A stretch of DNA of 64,000 bases from Azoarcus sp. DN11. Lineage in GTDB: Bacteria > Pseudomonadota > Gammaproteobacteria > Burkholderiales > Rhodocyclaceae. Below, piece after piece: positions 26,330 to 36,118 of the stretch; position 1 is the first letter of the stretch, and each line of letters begins with the position of its first letter. The translations under genes were made by a program, and so were the position numbers. The notes under the pieces are model-generated. The model was not told the origin of the DNA and searched no databases. It saw only the letters and a list, made by a program, of their open reading frames with translations. The stretch is taken from NCBI RefSeq assembly GCF_003628555.1, contig NZ_CP021731.1, positions 2,170,001 through 2,234,000 of the forward strand, in the 5' to 3' direction.

Positions 26330-27052
26330 ATGGAAAAGGTCATCTACGCGCTGTGGCGCGCGGACGGCACGGGGCGCGACGCCTTCGCCGAACGCCTGCA
26401 CGGCGAACTCGCACCCCGGCTCGTCGCGCTCGGCGCGCTGGGGGCGCAGCTCAACGTCGCCGACGCGGCGGCGGACGGCGCGGCGCCCACCCTGCAGGCG
26501 CTGCGCACGCCGATGGACGCCTTCGTCTCCGTGTGGCTCGACTCGGCCAACGACGCGCTGCGCAAACCCTTCGACGCGGCGGTGGCGGCGGTGTGCGGCC
26601 GCTACGCCGCCTGGCTCGTGACCGAATCGCGGCCGATGCGCAACATCCGCCACCTGCCGGCGCCGGGCGAACGCACGCCCGGCTTCGCGCAGGTCGCGCT
26701 GTTCCGCCGCCCGCCGCGCATCGAGCGGGAGGCCTGGCTGGAGGTGTGGCTCGGCTCGCACACGCAGATCGCCATCGACACGCAGGACACCTTTCTGTAC
26801 GTGCAGAACGTGGTCACGCGCGCGCTCACCTTCGATGCGCCGCCCTACGACGCGATCGTCGAAGAGGGCTTCCCGCCCGAGGTCGTCGGCAACCTGCACG
26901 CGTTCTACGACGCGGTCGGCGACGAGGAGCGCTTCCGCGCCAACGTTGCCGCGATGCGGGAGAGCTGCGAGCGCTTCATCGACATGGACAAGATCGATGT
27001 CGTGCAGACCAGCCAGTACGTGCTGATGCCGCCGCGCGGCGGGTCGGGTTAG
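26330..27052 (+). CDS. EthD-domain protein
   Basis: 240 residues, two ferredoxin-like halves of the EthD / dimeric alpha-beta barrel type (VIYALWRADGTGRDAFAERL; later REAWLEVWLGSHTQIAIDTQ). Such proteins assist degradation of ethers or aromatics but have no settled reaction. It follows the amidohydrolase after 10 bases and precedes an MFS gene, so it is part of the operon. No clear ribosome site; translational coupling is likely. Confidence 0.7.
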   Translation: MEKVIYALWRADGTGRDAFAERLHGELAPRLVALGALGAQLNVADAAADGAAPTLQALRTPMDAFVSVWLDSANDALRKPFDAAVAAVCGRYAAWLVTESRPMRNIRHLPAPGERTPGFAQVALFRRPPRIEREAWLEVWLGSHTQIAIDTQDTFLYVQNVVTRALTFDAPPYDAIVEEGFPPEVVGNLHAFYDAVGDEERFRANVAAMRESCERFIDMDKIDVVQTSQYVLMPPRGGSG

Positions 27053-27071
27053 CGGGGGCCGGGGTGGCGGT

Positions 27072-28265
27072 TTGAGCGAAGGGCGCCTCGTCGCGGTGCT
27101 GCGCGCCGCGCACATGACGCATCTGATCGACTTCATGGTCATGCTGCCGCTGGGCGCGCAGTTCATGGCGGCCTTCCATGCGTCACCCGCGGATCTCGGG
27201 CGGCTGGTGTTCGCCTACACGGTGAGCGCCGGCGTCTCGGGCCTCATCGTCAGCGCCGTGATCGACCGCTTCGACCGCAGCCGCGTGCTGCGCGCCGTAT
27301 ATGCCGTGTTCATTGTTTCGCTCGTGGTCACGGCCACTGCCGGCAGCCTCGACGCGCTCGTCGTGGCGCGCGTGGTCGCGGGCATCTCGGGCGGCGTGCT
27401 CTCCGCGCTGATCCAGTCGGTCGTCGCGGAAGTCGTCGCGCCCGCGCAGCGTGCCACGGCGATCGGCCGCGTCATGAGCGGCCATGCGCTGTCTGCGGTG
27501 ATCGGCGTTCCGGCGGGGTTGTGGGTCGCCGCGGCGCTGGGCTGGCGGGGGCCCTTCGTCGCCGTGCTGGCGATCGCGTCGGTGGTCTTCCTCGGGCTGG
27601 GCCGCCACCTGCCGCCGGTGCCCGCGCGGCGTGGCGGGCGCGACGCCGCCGCCGCGGTCTCGCTGCGGCAGGTGCTCGCGGGCCGCGCCCTCGGCGGCCT
27701 GTGCCTGACCTTCCTCGTCACCGCGTCCTGCTACGCGGTGATCGCCTACATTGCGCCGTACTGGCTCAGGAACGTCGGCATCGCGGAAGCGCGGCTGCCC
27801 TGGCTGTACCTGCTCGCCGGCGCCATCAGCTTCTTCACGACGCCGCTTTCCGGGCGGCTGGCGGACCGCCACGGGCGCTTCCCGGTGTTCATGGTGACGA
27901 CCCTGCTGTCGACGGCGGGCATCCTGCTGGCCACCCACGCCCCCGCGCTCGCCCTGCCGGCGGCGCTCGCCGTGAGCAGCCTATTCTTCGTGACGGTGTA
28001 CGCGCGCTGGGTGCCGACCGTCGCCCTGCTCGCGGAGCTGCCGCCGCCCCCGGTGCGCGGCGCCTTCATGATGCTCAACGGCGTCACGACCCAGCTCGGC
28101 ATGGGGGCGGGGGCGATGTTCAGCGGTGAGCTGATCGAGATCGGCGCGGACGGCCGGCTCGCCGGCTTCGGCACGGTCGGCATCGTCGCGGCGCTGCTGT
28201 CGCTTGCTGGCATCGCCGTCGCGCGCGTCATTACCTATTCGAATACCAAAGACCGTTCGGGCTGA
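27072..28265 (+). CDS. MFS transporter
   Basis: 397 residues with 12 membrane helices; sugar-efflux / AraJ-like MFS type (VIDRFDRSRVLRAVYAVF loop 2-3 motif). The start is taken at TTG 27072; ATG 27114 is an alternative. Second transporter of the plus-strand catabolic region; it may export an intermediate or take up a related substrate. Its last codons and stop fall within an intergenic repeat (28253-28313), which suggests that the C-terminus was altered by repeat insertion. Confidence 0.82.
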   Translation: MSEGRLVAVLRAAHMTHLIDFMVMLPLGAQFMAAFHASPADLGRLVFAYTVSAGVSGLIVSAVIDRFDRSRVLRAVYAVFIVSLVVTATAGSLDALVVARVVAGISGGVLSALIQSVVAEVVAPAQRATAIGRVMSGHALSAVIGVPAGLWVAAALGWRGPFVAVLAIASVVFLGLGRHLPPVPARRGGRDAAAAVSLRQVLAGRALGGLCLTFLVTASCYAVIAYIAPYWLRNVGIAEARLPWLYLLAGAISFFTTPLSGRLADRHGRFPVFMVTTLLSTAGILLATHAPALALPAALAVSSLFFVTVYARWVPTVALLAELPPPPVRGAFMMLNGVTTQLGMGAGAMFSGELIEIGADGRLAGFGTVGIVAALLSLAGIAVARVITYSNTKDRSG

Positions 28266-28313
28266 GCTTGTCGAAGCCCTGCCAATGCCCTTCGACGGGC
28301 TCAGGGCGAACGG
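28253..28313. repeat. Intergenic palindromic repeat at the end of the MFS gene
   Basis: CCGTTCGGGCTGAGCTTGTC faces CGACGGGCTCAGGGCGAACGG, an imperfect palindrome of about 61 bases of a type I recognise as widespread in proteobacteria. It supplies the last residues (DRSG) and the stop of the transporter. Confidence 0.8.
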
Positions 28314-28471
28314 AGGCACGTAAGCCGGGTGTGCAGCGTCTGATTCCCCGGCGCACACCCTGTCCGCAAATGAAATGCGAACGGCCGTATCGGAAGTCCT
28401 GCCGCCGCAAGCCTTGCAGGCGGCCTCACTACACTGGACTGCAGGTCGATCAGCAAAGGAATCCGCACAAA

Positions 28472-28981
28472 ATGAATCGCGACAACATGGTGAAGCCGGA
28501 CTACATGTCCGACGAAGAATGGCAGGCCATCAAGGACGCCACCGCCTCGCTCGAACGCATCCGCGGCGACGCCAAGGCCGACGTCCAGCGCTACCTCGCC
28601 AACCCCGACGGGTGGGCCTCGGGCAAGGGGTCGCCGTCCGGCTTCCCGACGCTGCTGCTCACGGTCATCGGCCGCAAGTCCGGCGAGCCGCGCACCACGC
28701 CGCTGGTCTTCCTGCAGCACGGCAAGGACGTGGTCGTCGTCGCCTCGCTGGCCGGGTACGACCAGGCGCCTACCTGGTATCTCAACGTCACGGCCAACCC
28801 GAACTGCTGGGTGCAGCTGGACCGCAACAAGTCCGCCGCCGTCGCGCGCGACGCCACCGACGAGGAGCGCAAGGCCCTGTGGCCGCGCCTCACCGCGTTG
28901 TTCCCGCCGTGGGGCTTCTTCCAGCAACAGACCCACCGCCCCTTCGGTATCGTCATGATCTCGCCGACCGGGCCCGCCTGA
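28472..28981 (+). CDS. DDN / nitroreductase-family deazaflavin-type split-barrel protein
   Basis: 169 residues from ATG 28472, with AAAGGA upstream. It has the family core LLLTVIGRKSGEPRTTPLVF, VVVASLAGYDQAPTWYLNV and a C-terminal WGFFQQQTHRPFG. In actinobacteria these proteins use F420 for reducing quinones or enones; whether this bacterium makes F420 is unknown, and an FMN or haem-binding variant is possible. It lies just upstream of the FeS-flavin ene-reductase gene, so both may act on an unsaturated ring. Confidence 0.75.
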   Translation: MNRDNMVKPDYMSDEEWQAIKDATASLERIRGDAKADVQRYLANPDGWASGKGSPSGFPTLLLTVIGRKSGEPRTTPLVFLQHGKDVVVVASLAGYDQAPTWYLNVTANPNCWVQLDRNKSAAVARDATDEERKALWPRLTALFPPWGFFQQQTHRPFGIVMISPTGPA

Positions 28982-29043
28982 GCCCGCAGCGCGTCGTACC
29001 CCCCGGCCAACTGTTCCGCCGCCTTCCCGTGGAGACGCCCGTC

Positions 29044-31041
29044 ATGAGCAACGCGAATTTCGAACACCTCTTCAAGCCGCTGCAGGTCGGGCCGATGCGG
29101 GTGCCCAACCGCATCTGCGAGACCACCAACACCATCAACTCCTCGCGCGCGCCGGGGCTCATCGACGAGCACTTCATCGCCCACCATGGGGCCAAGGCGA
29201 AAGGCGGCACGGGCTGGATCGGCAGCGAGACCTGGCTGCTCAACGTGCCGCTGCCGCCGGGCGCGCCGGACGAAATCTCGCTGAAAGGCGGCTTCGGCTC
29301 CCGCTTCGCCGCGCATCAGAATCCGGCCTTCCTCGCAGGCTGGAAGCGGTTCGTCGATGAGATCCACAGTCACGGCGCGGTCGTCGTCGTGCAGCTCACG
29401 CACCTCAACGCGCTGTGGTCGCCGTCGCCGGTGCCGGTCGTGGGCGCGCAGGACTACACGCCGCACGTGCTCGGCGAGGCCGAGATCGAATTCCTGCTCG
29501 ACGGCTACGCCGAGGCCGCCGCGGCGGCGCAGGCGAGCGGCGCGGACGCGGTGGAGATCCACTGCGCGCATGAAACCGTCGGCTACAGCTTCCTCTCGCC
29601 GGTCACCAACCGCCGCACCGACCGCTGGGGCGGCGGCCCGGCCGAGCGCATCCGCTTCGTCGTCGAAGCGCTCAGGCGCGTGCGCGAACGGGTCGGCAAC
29701 TCCATGGCGGTCGGCATCCGCGTCAACGGCCAGGAATCGCGCGAAGGCGGCTACGACAACATGCAGCTGCGCGAGATGCTGTACCACATCGGCGAGACCG
29801 GCCTGCTGGACTTCGTCGACCTCGATGTCGGCCACTGCTGGGGCGCGCCGTCCTACGTGCCCTCGTCCTATCACCCGCACGCCGAATACCGCGAATTCGG
29901 CAAGGCCGCGCGCGCCGACCTCTCAGACCTCGATCCGAAGATCGCGGTGCTGTTCACCGGCCGCATCAACGACCTCGTTCTCGCCGAGGAGCTCATCAAG
30001 GGCGGCTTCTGCGACCTCGTTGGCATGGTGCGCGCTGGCATCGCCGATCCCGAGTTCGCCAACAAGGCGAGGGAGGGGCGACTGGGCGAAATCCGCCGCT
30101 GCATCGGCTGCACGCGCTGCATCGACGAAGCGTCCGAGCCGGCCTACATCCCCTACACGCCGACCTGTTCGATCAACCCGACGATCGGCAACGAGCTGCA
30201 GTGGGAAGCCGACTTTCGCGCCGCCGACCAGCCCGGCCATGTCGTCGTGGTGGGAGGGGGCGCAGCAGGCTGCGAGGCTGCGCGCATCGCCGCCTTGCGC
30301 GGCCATAAGGTCACGCTGCTGGAGCAGGGCAAGCGTCTCGGCGGGCAACTCCTCCTCGCCGCCAAGGCGCCAGGGCGCGATTCCTTCGAGGATCAGGTCT
30401 ATTTCGAGGAGAACGCGCTCGCGCGCCTCGGCGTCGACATCCGTCTCGAAACTGCCGCCGACCTCGGCGCCGTGAAGGCCCTGCAACCCGATGCGGTCGT
30501 CGTCGCCACCGGCTCGCTGCCGCGCGTACCGGACAACGTGCCGGGTATCGAGCTGCCGCACGTCGTGCAGGGCTGGGACGTGCTGCGCGGCAAGGCGAAA
30601 ACCGGCCAGCGCGTCGCCATCGTCTCGCAGGAGGACTACTACCAGACCCCCTGCGTCGCCGAATACCTCGCCGAGCAGGGCAAACAGGTCGAGATCTTCC
30701 ACAAGTCCGTGCATCTCGCCACCGAAGTCGCGCGCTACTCCATCGGCATGGTGCTGAAGCGCATGGAGCGCTGCGGCGTGAAGGTGCACCCCAACCTCAT
30801 CGTCCGCCGCATCGCGCCGGACGCGCTCGAATTCGTCTCGAGCTGGGGTGACCAGACCTACCGCATGGAAGGCTTCGACAGCGTCGTGCTGATGTACGGC
30901 TCGGTGCAGCAGCCGCAGCTCTACGAGGCGCTGAAGGGGGACGGCAGCGTTGCGCAGGTGTTCATCGCGGGCGGTGCGTGGGTGCCGCGCCGGCTGGCGG
31001 AGGCGACCCGGCACGGGGCAGCGGTGGGGATGATGATCTGA
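29044..31041 (+). CDS. FeS-flavoprotein ene-reductase (2,4-dienoyl-CoA reductase / old yellow enzyme type)
   Basis: 665 residues from ATG 29044. Residues 1-~360 form the FMN-binding OYE barrel (FKPLQVGPMRVPNRI; AQASGADAVEIHCAHETVGY; FTGRINDLVLAEELIKGG). A [4Fe-4S] cluster is predicted from CIGCTRCI plus a Cys 17 residues later (TCSINP). The C-terminal half has a FAD/NAD fold: VVVVGGGAAGCEAARIAA. Same three-cofactor layout as DCR FadH, TMADH and bile-acid reductases such as BaiCD. It likely reduces a conjugated enone or dienoyl-CoA with NAD(P)H. It ends 18 bases from the convergent CoA-transferase gene. Confidence 0.9.
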   Translation: MSNANFEHLFKPLQVGPMRVPNRICETTNTINSSRAPGLIDEHFIAHHGAKAKGGTGWIGSETWLLNVPLPPGAPDEISLKGGFGSRFAAHQNPAFLAGWKRFVDEIHSHGAVVVVQLTHLNALWSPSPVPVVGAQDYTPHVLGEAEIEFLLDGYAEAAAAAQASGADAVEIHCAHETVGYSFLSPVTNRRTDRWGGGPAERIRFVVEALRRVRERVGNSMAVGIRVNGQESREGGYDNMQLREMLYHIGETGLLDFVDLDVGHCWGAPSYVPSSYHPHAEYREFGKAARADLSDLDPKIAVLFTGRINDLVLAEELIKGGFCDLVGMVRAGIADPEFANKAREGRLGEIRRCIGCTRCIDEASEPAYIPYTPTCSINPTIGNELQWEADFRAADQPGHVVVVGGGAAGCEAARIAALRGHKVTLLEQGKRLGGQLLLAAKAPGRDSFEDQVYFEENALARLGVDIRLETAADLGAVKALQPDAVVVATGSLPRVPDNVPGIELPHVVQGWDVLRGKAKTGQRVAIVSQEDYYQTPCVAEYLAEQGKQVEIFHKSVHLATEVARYSIGMVLKRMERCGVKVHPNLIVRRIAPDALEFVSSWGDQTYRMEGFDSVVLMYGSVQQPQLYEALKGDGSVAQVFIAGGAWVPRRLAEATRHGAAVGMMI

Positions 31042-31059
31042 GCCGGGCGGGGCGGCGCG

Positions 31060-32259
31060 CTAGATCGCCCCTGCCGACCGCAGCGCGGCGATGGCCGTCG
31101 CGTCGTAACCCAGCTCGCCCAGTACGCTGTCGGTGTGCTCGCCCAGCGCTGGTCCGATCGTTTCCGCACCGCCCGGTGTAAGCGAGAGTCGGGGCACGAC
31201 GCCGGGCATGCGGCACTCGCGCCCGCCGGGCAGGGTCACCGACTGCAGCATGTCGCGCGCAAGGAATTGCGGGTCCGCGAACATGTCGGCGACCGAATAG
31301 ATGCGCGAGGCGGGCACCTCGGCAGCGGCGAGGGCGGCCAGCACCGCGATTTCGTCGTGTTGGGCGACCCAGGCGTCGATCAACGCATAGAGCTCCTCGC
31401 GCCGCGCGTCGCGCCCGGCGTTGTCTGCCAGCGTGGGATCCTCGGCCAGATCGTCGCGGCCCATCGCCAGCATCAGCCGGCGGAAGATCGCGTCGCCGTT
31501 GGCGCCGATCGCCACGTGCTTGCCGTCGCGCGTGGTGTGCGTGTTCGACGGCGTGATGCCCGGCATGATGTTGCCGGTACGTTCGCGCACGAAGCCGAAG
31601 ACGTCTAATTCCGGCACCAGCGACTCCATCATCGCGAACACCGCTTCGTACAGGGCCACGTCCACGACCTGCCCACGGCCGCCATTCACTTCCTTGTGGC
31701 GCAGCGCCATCAACGCGCCGAGCGCGCCCCACAGCGCGGCGATCGAATCGCCGATCGAGATGCCGGTCTTCACCGGCGGGCGGTCCGGAAAGCCGGTCAC
31801 ATAGCGGAGCCCGCCCATCGACTCCCCGATCGCGCCAAAGCCCGGCTGCTGGGCGAGCGGCCCGGTCTGGCCGAAGCCCGACAGCCGCAGCATCACGAGT
31901 CCGGGGTTGATCGCCGACAGCGCCTCCCACCCCAGGCCCAGCTTCTCCAGCACGCCCGGGCGGAAGTTCTCGATGACCATGTCGGCTTCGGCGACGAGCC
32001 GGCGCACGACCTCGACGCCGTCCGCGTGCTTGAGGTTCACCGTCACCGACTTCTTGTTGCGCGACTGCAGGTACCACCACAGCGACGTGCCTTCGTAGAG
32101 CTTGCGCCACTTGCGCAGCGGATCGCCACCGTCAGGCGATTCGATCTTGATCACCTCCGCCCCGAATTCCCCCAGGATCCGCGCCGCAAAGGGCCCGGCG
32201 ATCAGCGTACCGAGTTCGACGACCTTGATCCCGGCGAGGGGTTTGGCGGTGGGGCTCAT
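31060..32259 (-). CDS. Class III CoA-transferase
   Basis: 399 residues from ATG 32259 (GAGGAA upstream). CaiB/BaiF motifs: IKVVELGTLIAGPFAARILG, EVIKIESPDGGDPLR, NRNKKS-type SRNKKSVTVNL and the catalytic Asp171 in SIGDSIAAL. It keeps all features of an active enzyme. Last gene of the long leftward unit; a second CoA-transferase gene lies 158 bases upstream, giving the second of three adjacent CoA-transferase pairs in the window. Confidence 0.88.
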   Translation of the reverse strand: MSPTAKPLAGIKVVELGTLIAGPFAARILGEFGAEVIKIESPDGGDPLRKWRKLYEGTSLWWYLQSRNKKSVTVNLKHADGVEVVRRLVAEADMVIENFRPGVLEKLGLGWEALSAINPGLVMLRLSGFGQTGPLAQQPGFGAIGESMGGLRYVTGFPDRPPVKTGISIGDSIAALWGALGALMALRHKEVNGGRGQVVDVALYEAVFAMMESLVPELDVFGFVRERTGNIMPGITPSNTHTTRDGKHVAIGANGDAIFRRLMLAMGRDDLAEDPTLADNAGRDARREELYALIDAWVAQHDEIAVLAALAAAEVPASRIYSVADMFADPQFLARDMLQSVTLPGGRECRMPGVVPRLSLTPGGAETIGPALGEHTDSVLGELGYDATAIAALRSAGAI

Positions 32260-32417
32260 TGCGAAGGGTTCCTCGTAGGTGGGCCGAAGGTGCTCGGCGG
32301 AATGCGCAGGGTAACCGCATTCCTGCCGGGGCGCGGCGGGCAAAACGTACGAGGACGACGGCGCAGTGGCGGACCGGGTCTTATCGAGCGACCCGGTTCC
32401 CGCGTCGCGCCGACCGC

Positions 32418-33674
32418 TCAGGCCGTTTTGCGCGCCTGGCGGGCTTCGCGCCGGCGGCTCATGTCGGCGACGTCGGCGACCAGGCCTTCGCCGATCAGGG
32501 CATCCACATCGCCGTTGGCGTAACCCAGTTCCCCGAGGATTTCCCGCGTGTGTTCGCCCTGCATGGGCGGGTGGCGGGTGATTTCGCAGGGGGTGCCGTA
32601 GAAGCGGATCGGGACGCCGGTGAGGTCGAGGCGGCCGAGGACGGGGTGCTCGACGGGCACGATCATGCGGTTGTGCAGGATCTGCGGATCCTTGACGACG
32701 TCCTCGACCTCGTTGATCGGCGCGGTGAGGACGTCGGCGGCGACGAGCTTGTCGACGAGTTCGGCGCGGTCGAACTGGCGCGTGCATTCGGCCATCACGC
32801 GGTCGAGCTCGTCCTCGTTGGCGAGGCGGGCGTGGATGTCGTGGAAGCGAGGGTCGGTGTCCCAGTCGGTGCCGAGCGCGCGGCACACCTTGGCGAAGAA
32901 CTTCTCGCCCGGGGTGGTGATGACCACGTGCTTGCCGTCGCGCGTCGGATAGACGCCGGAGGGGGCGAAATACAGGCTGCGGTTTCCGGTGCGCTTGGGG
33001 CGGTCGCCGGTGGTGAGCCAGGTGCCGATGGAGCTGGCCTGGGCGTGCATCAGCGCGTCGAGGAGCGAGACCTCGATGCGCTGGCCTTCGCCGCTGAGTT
33101 CGCGCGCGCGCAGGGCGGCGAGCGCCGCGTTGCTGACGAGGAGCGAGGTCATCACATCCACGGCGGGGAAGCCGGTGCGCACGGGTTCGCCCTGAGGATC
33201 GCCGTTGAGCGTGAGCACGCCGGTGTAGCCCTGCGCGAGGAAGTCGATGCCGGGACGGCCCGCGTAGGGGCCGTCGGCGCCGAAGGCGGTGACGCGGATC
33301 CAGATGATGCCGGGCTTGTGCTTTTTGACCTGCTCGTAATCGAGGCCCAGTTTGGAGAGGGCCGGTTCGCGGATGTTGGTGACGAGGATGTCGGCGGTGG
33401 CAGCGAGGCGGGCGAAGACGGCTTGCGCCTCCTCGCGCTGCAGGTCGAGCACGAGGTCGCGCTTGCTGCGGTTGAGGCTGAGATACGGGCCGCGCTCCTC
33501 GCCGCGCTGGGGGCCGAGGTGGCGGCTCTCGTCGCCGTAGTGCGATTCGATCTTGATGACGTCCGCGCCGAGGTCGCCCAGCAGCGTGGCGCCGTAGGGG
33601 CCGGCGAGCATGGTGGAGAGGTCGAGGACGCGCAGGCCGGCGAGGGGGCCTTGGCTGAGGTCGGGTCGGGACAT
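32418..33674 (-). CDS. Class III CoA-transferase
   Basis: 418 residues. VLDLSTMLAGPYGATLLGDL, DVIKIESHYGDESR, NRSKRDLVLDLQ, and catalytic Asp173 in PAVDVMTS. Closer in style to succinyl-CoA-type transferases with GYTGVLTLNGDPQGEPVRTG. C-terminal extension of ~20 Arg/Ala-rich residues. It starts 15 bases after the molybdenum-subunit gene stop, so the acid made or hydroxylated by that enzyme may be its substrate. Confidence 0.88.
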   Translation of the reverse strand: MSRPDLSQGPLAGLRVLDLSTMLAGPYGATLLGDLGADVIKIESHYGDESRHLGPQRGEERGPYLSLNRSKRDLVLDLQREEAQAVFARLAATADILVTNIREPALSKLGLDYEQVKKHKPGIIWIRVTAFGADGPYAGRPGIDFLAQGYTGVLTLNGDPQGEPVRTGFPAVDVMTSLLVSNAALAALRARELSGEGQRIEVSLLDALMHAQASSIGTWLTTGDRPKRTGNRSLYFAPSGVYPTRDGKHVVITTPGEKFFAKVCRALGTDWDTDPRFHDIHARLANEDELDRVMAECTRQFDRAELVDKLVAADVLTAPINEVEDVVKDPQILHNRMIVPVEHPVLGRLDLTGVPIRFYGTPCEITRHPPMQGEHTREILGELGYANGDVDALIGEGLVADVADMSRRREARQARKTA

Positions 33675-33689
33675 GCGTTTGGCTTCCTG

Positions 33690-36098
33690 TCAGGCTTGTT
33701 CGTGCAGCAGTTTCCACAGCCGCTGCGGCGACGCGGGGGTCTCGCGGCATTCGAGGCCGAGCGGTGCGAGGGCGTCGTTGATGGCGCACAGCAGTGCGGC
33801 CGGGGTCGTGTGGATGGCGCCTTCGCCGCAGCCCTTGGCGCCGAGCGGTGCGACCGGCGAGGGCGTGACGAGGTGGTCCTTCACCGTCATCGGCACCTCG
33901 TGGATCGTCGGCACGAGGTAGTCGACGAAGGTGCTCACGAGCGGCTGGCACTGCGGGTCGTACACGTATTCCTCGTACAGCCCTGCGCCCACGCCCTGCG
34001 CGACGCCGCCTTGCAGCTGGCCCTCGACGTTGGCGGGATTGAGGCGCGTGCCGCAGTCATCGACGATGTAGTAGCCGAGGATCTTCACCTGCCCGGTGCA
34101 GCGGTCGATCTCGACCTGCACGACGTGCGTGGCGTTGGCGGCGGTGAGGTAGCTGCGGCAGCGGCCCTGGTCGTCGGGCTGGTTGCGGTTGGGCGACACC
34201 CACACGAAGCTCGCCTCGGGGCAGGGTTCGACGCCGGGCGGCAACAGGTCGCTGCGCGAGAGCATCAGGCCGGCGACCTCCGCGATGCTCATGCCGTGCT
34301 CGGGCGCGTGCTTCATCTGCAGGCGGCCGTTGAAGAGCTCGATCTGCCCGGGCTCGGCGTGCATGACGTGCGCGACGACGCGGCAGAAGGTCTGGCGCAG
34401 CTTGTCGCAGGCGCCGAGGATGGCGCCGGTGACGGCGACGCCCAGCCGGCTGCCGCCCTGGCCGAAGTGCGGCAGCGCAACGTCCGTGGACGCGGTGGTG
34501 ACCTTGACGCTGTTCATGTCGACGCCGAGGTAGTCCGCGACGACCTGCGCGGCGACGGTGAATTGCCCCTGACCCTGCAGGTTGAAGCCAACCGCGACGG
34601 TGACATTGCCGAAGACATCGACGGCGACCTTCACCCCTTCGGGCACGCCGACGCCGGGCACCCCGACGGTGGCGTAGGCGTTCCAGTCGAAGACGCCCGG
34701 CTCGACCGTGCTGACGACGCCGATGCCGACCAGCCGTCCCTCGGCGCGCGCCTGCGCCTGCGTCTCGCGCAGCGCCCGGTAGTCCGCGAGTTCGAGGACG
34801 CGGTCGAGCACCGCGGCGTAGTTGCCGCTGTCGTACTCGTTGCCGCTCGGCACGGTGTAGGGGAACTCGTCAGGCCGGATGTAGTTGCGGCGGCGCAGTT
34901 CAGCCGGGTCGAGCGCGAGTTCGCGCGCGGCGACGTCCATCAGCGATTCGAGGACGAGGTTGTGCGGCGGGGGACCGTAGCCGCGGTAGGGGTAGGTGGG
35001 CGCGCGGTTGGTCGCGACGAGGGTGAGGTCGTAGAAGGCCGCCTCGATGCGGTAGTTGCCGGTGAAGGCGGCGAGCGGCTTGGCCGCCGAGATGGTGCCG
35101 TAGCCTTCGGCGCCCGCGCCCTGGTCGTCGACGAGGCGCACCTTGAAGCCGGTGACGGTGCCGTCGGCCTTCACGGCGAGGGCGGCGTCGTAGTAGCGGT
35201 CCCACGACTGTCCGCCGCCGGCGAGCAGGTACTCCATGCGGTCTTCGATGTATTTCACCGGCCGGCCGCCGCTCTTGCGCGACAGCAGCGCGGCGATGTC
35301 GGTGCCGCGCGGGCCGCCCTTGCCGCCGAAGCCGCCGCCCTGGGCGTGGCTGATGATCCTGACCTTGTTGGCGGGCAGCCGCAGCGAGGCCGCGCGGCCG
35401 ATCGCCATGAAACGCGGGGTCTGGTAGGCGCCGCGGCAGGTGAGGCTGTTGTCGGCGAGGTCCCACTGGCAGATGCAGCCGAAGGTTTCGGTGGGGTTGG
35501 CGCCGACGCGGTTCCAGCGGAATTGGCGGCTGACGATGCGGTCAGCGTCGGCGAAGATGCGGTCAACCTCGCCCCAGGTGTAGGTACGACTCTGAATGAC
35601 GTTGGTGCCGCGGTTCTCGAAGACGAGCGGGGCGCCGGGGGCCATGGCTGCGTCGGGGTTTGCAACCGGGGCGAGCAGTTCGTAGCAGACCTGGATCAGT
35701 TCGAGGGCGTCTTCGGCGATGTAGCGGCTGCTGGCGGCAACGGCCACGACCGGTTCGCCGACGAATCTCACCTTGCCGACGGCGAGGCAGGTGTTGCCCC
35801 AGCCTTCCGGGGCGGTGAAACAGGGATCGCACCAGCGCGCGACGTCGTCGCCGGTGAGGACGGCCTCCACGCCCGGCAGCGCGAGCGCGGTACTCGCGTC
35901 GATGCCCGTGATGCGGGCGTGCGGATGCGGGCTGCGCAGGATGGCGCAATGGAGCATGCCCGGCAGGGACAGATTGTCGATGAACTCGACGGTGCCGGAG
36001 ACGAGGGCGGGGTCTTCGATGCGATTGACGGCCTTGCCGATGAAACGCGGGGCATCGGTCGGCAGTTGGTCGCTGCGGGTGGGGATATCGAACGCCAT
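33690..36098 (-). CDS. Molybdenum hydroxylase large subunit (xanthine dehydrogenase / CoxL family)
   Basis: 802 residues from ATG 36098 (GGAGA 6 bases upstream). Order: N-terminal a/b hammerhead (FIGKAVNRIEDPALVSGTVE), then the Mo-cofactor domains with GGGFGGKGGPRG and YPYRGYGPPP, and near the end GAKGCGEGAIHTTPAAL with the probable catalytic Glu759. No Cys of the CO dehydrogenase VAYRCSFR type, so it is not a CO dehydrogenase. It hydroxylates a C-H next to N, or on an activated ring or aldehyde, using water. Downstream of the FeS and FAD subunit genes in medium-small-large order. Confidence 0.9.
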   Translation of the reverse strand: MAFDIPTRSDQLPTDAPRFIGKAVNRIEDPALVSGTVEFIDNLSLPGMLHCAILRSPHPHARITGIDASTALALPGVEAVLTGDDVARWCDPCFTAPEGWGNTCLAVGKVRFVGEPVVAVAASSRYIAEDALELIQVCYELLAPVANPDAAMAPGAPLVFENRGTNVIQSRTYTWGEVDRIFADADRIVSRQFRWNRVGANPTETFGCICQWDLADNSLTCRGAYQTPRFMAIGRAASLRLPANKVRIISHAQGGGFGGKGGPRGTDIAALLSRKSGGRPVKYIEDRMEYLLAGGGQSWDRYYDAALAVKADGTVTGFKVRLVDDQGAGAEGYGTISAAKPLAAFTGNYRIEAAFYDLTLVATNRAPTYPYRGYGPPPHNLVLESLMDVAARELALDPAELRRRNYIRPDEFPYTVPSGNEYDSGNYAAVLDRVLELADYRALRETQAQARAEGRLVGIGVVSTVEPGVFDWNAYATVGVPGVGVPEGVKVAVDVFGNVTVAVGFNLQGQGQFTVAAQVVADYLGVDMNSVKVTTASTDVALPHFGQGGSRLGVAVTGAILGACDKLRQTFCRVVAHVMHAEPGQIELFNGRLQMKHAPEHGMSIAEVAGLMLSRSDLLPPGVEPCPEASFVWVSPNRNQPDDQGRCRSYLTAANATHVVQVEIDRCTGQVKILGYYIVDDCGTRLNPANVEGQLQGGVAQGVGAGLYEEYVYDPQCQPLVSTFVDYLVPTIHEVPMTVKDHLVTPSPVAPLGAKGCGEGAIHTTPAALLCAINDALAPLGLECRETPASPQRLWKLLHEQA

Positions 36099-36118
36099 GG
36101 GTATCTCCGAAGGCCGCG

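Noticed and set aside
31060..33951. 963-codon frame that would fuse two CoA-transferase loci
   Set aside because: Only the last ~400 codons match the family; the upstream part is an out-of-frame reading of the neighbouring CoA-transferase gene.
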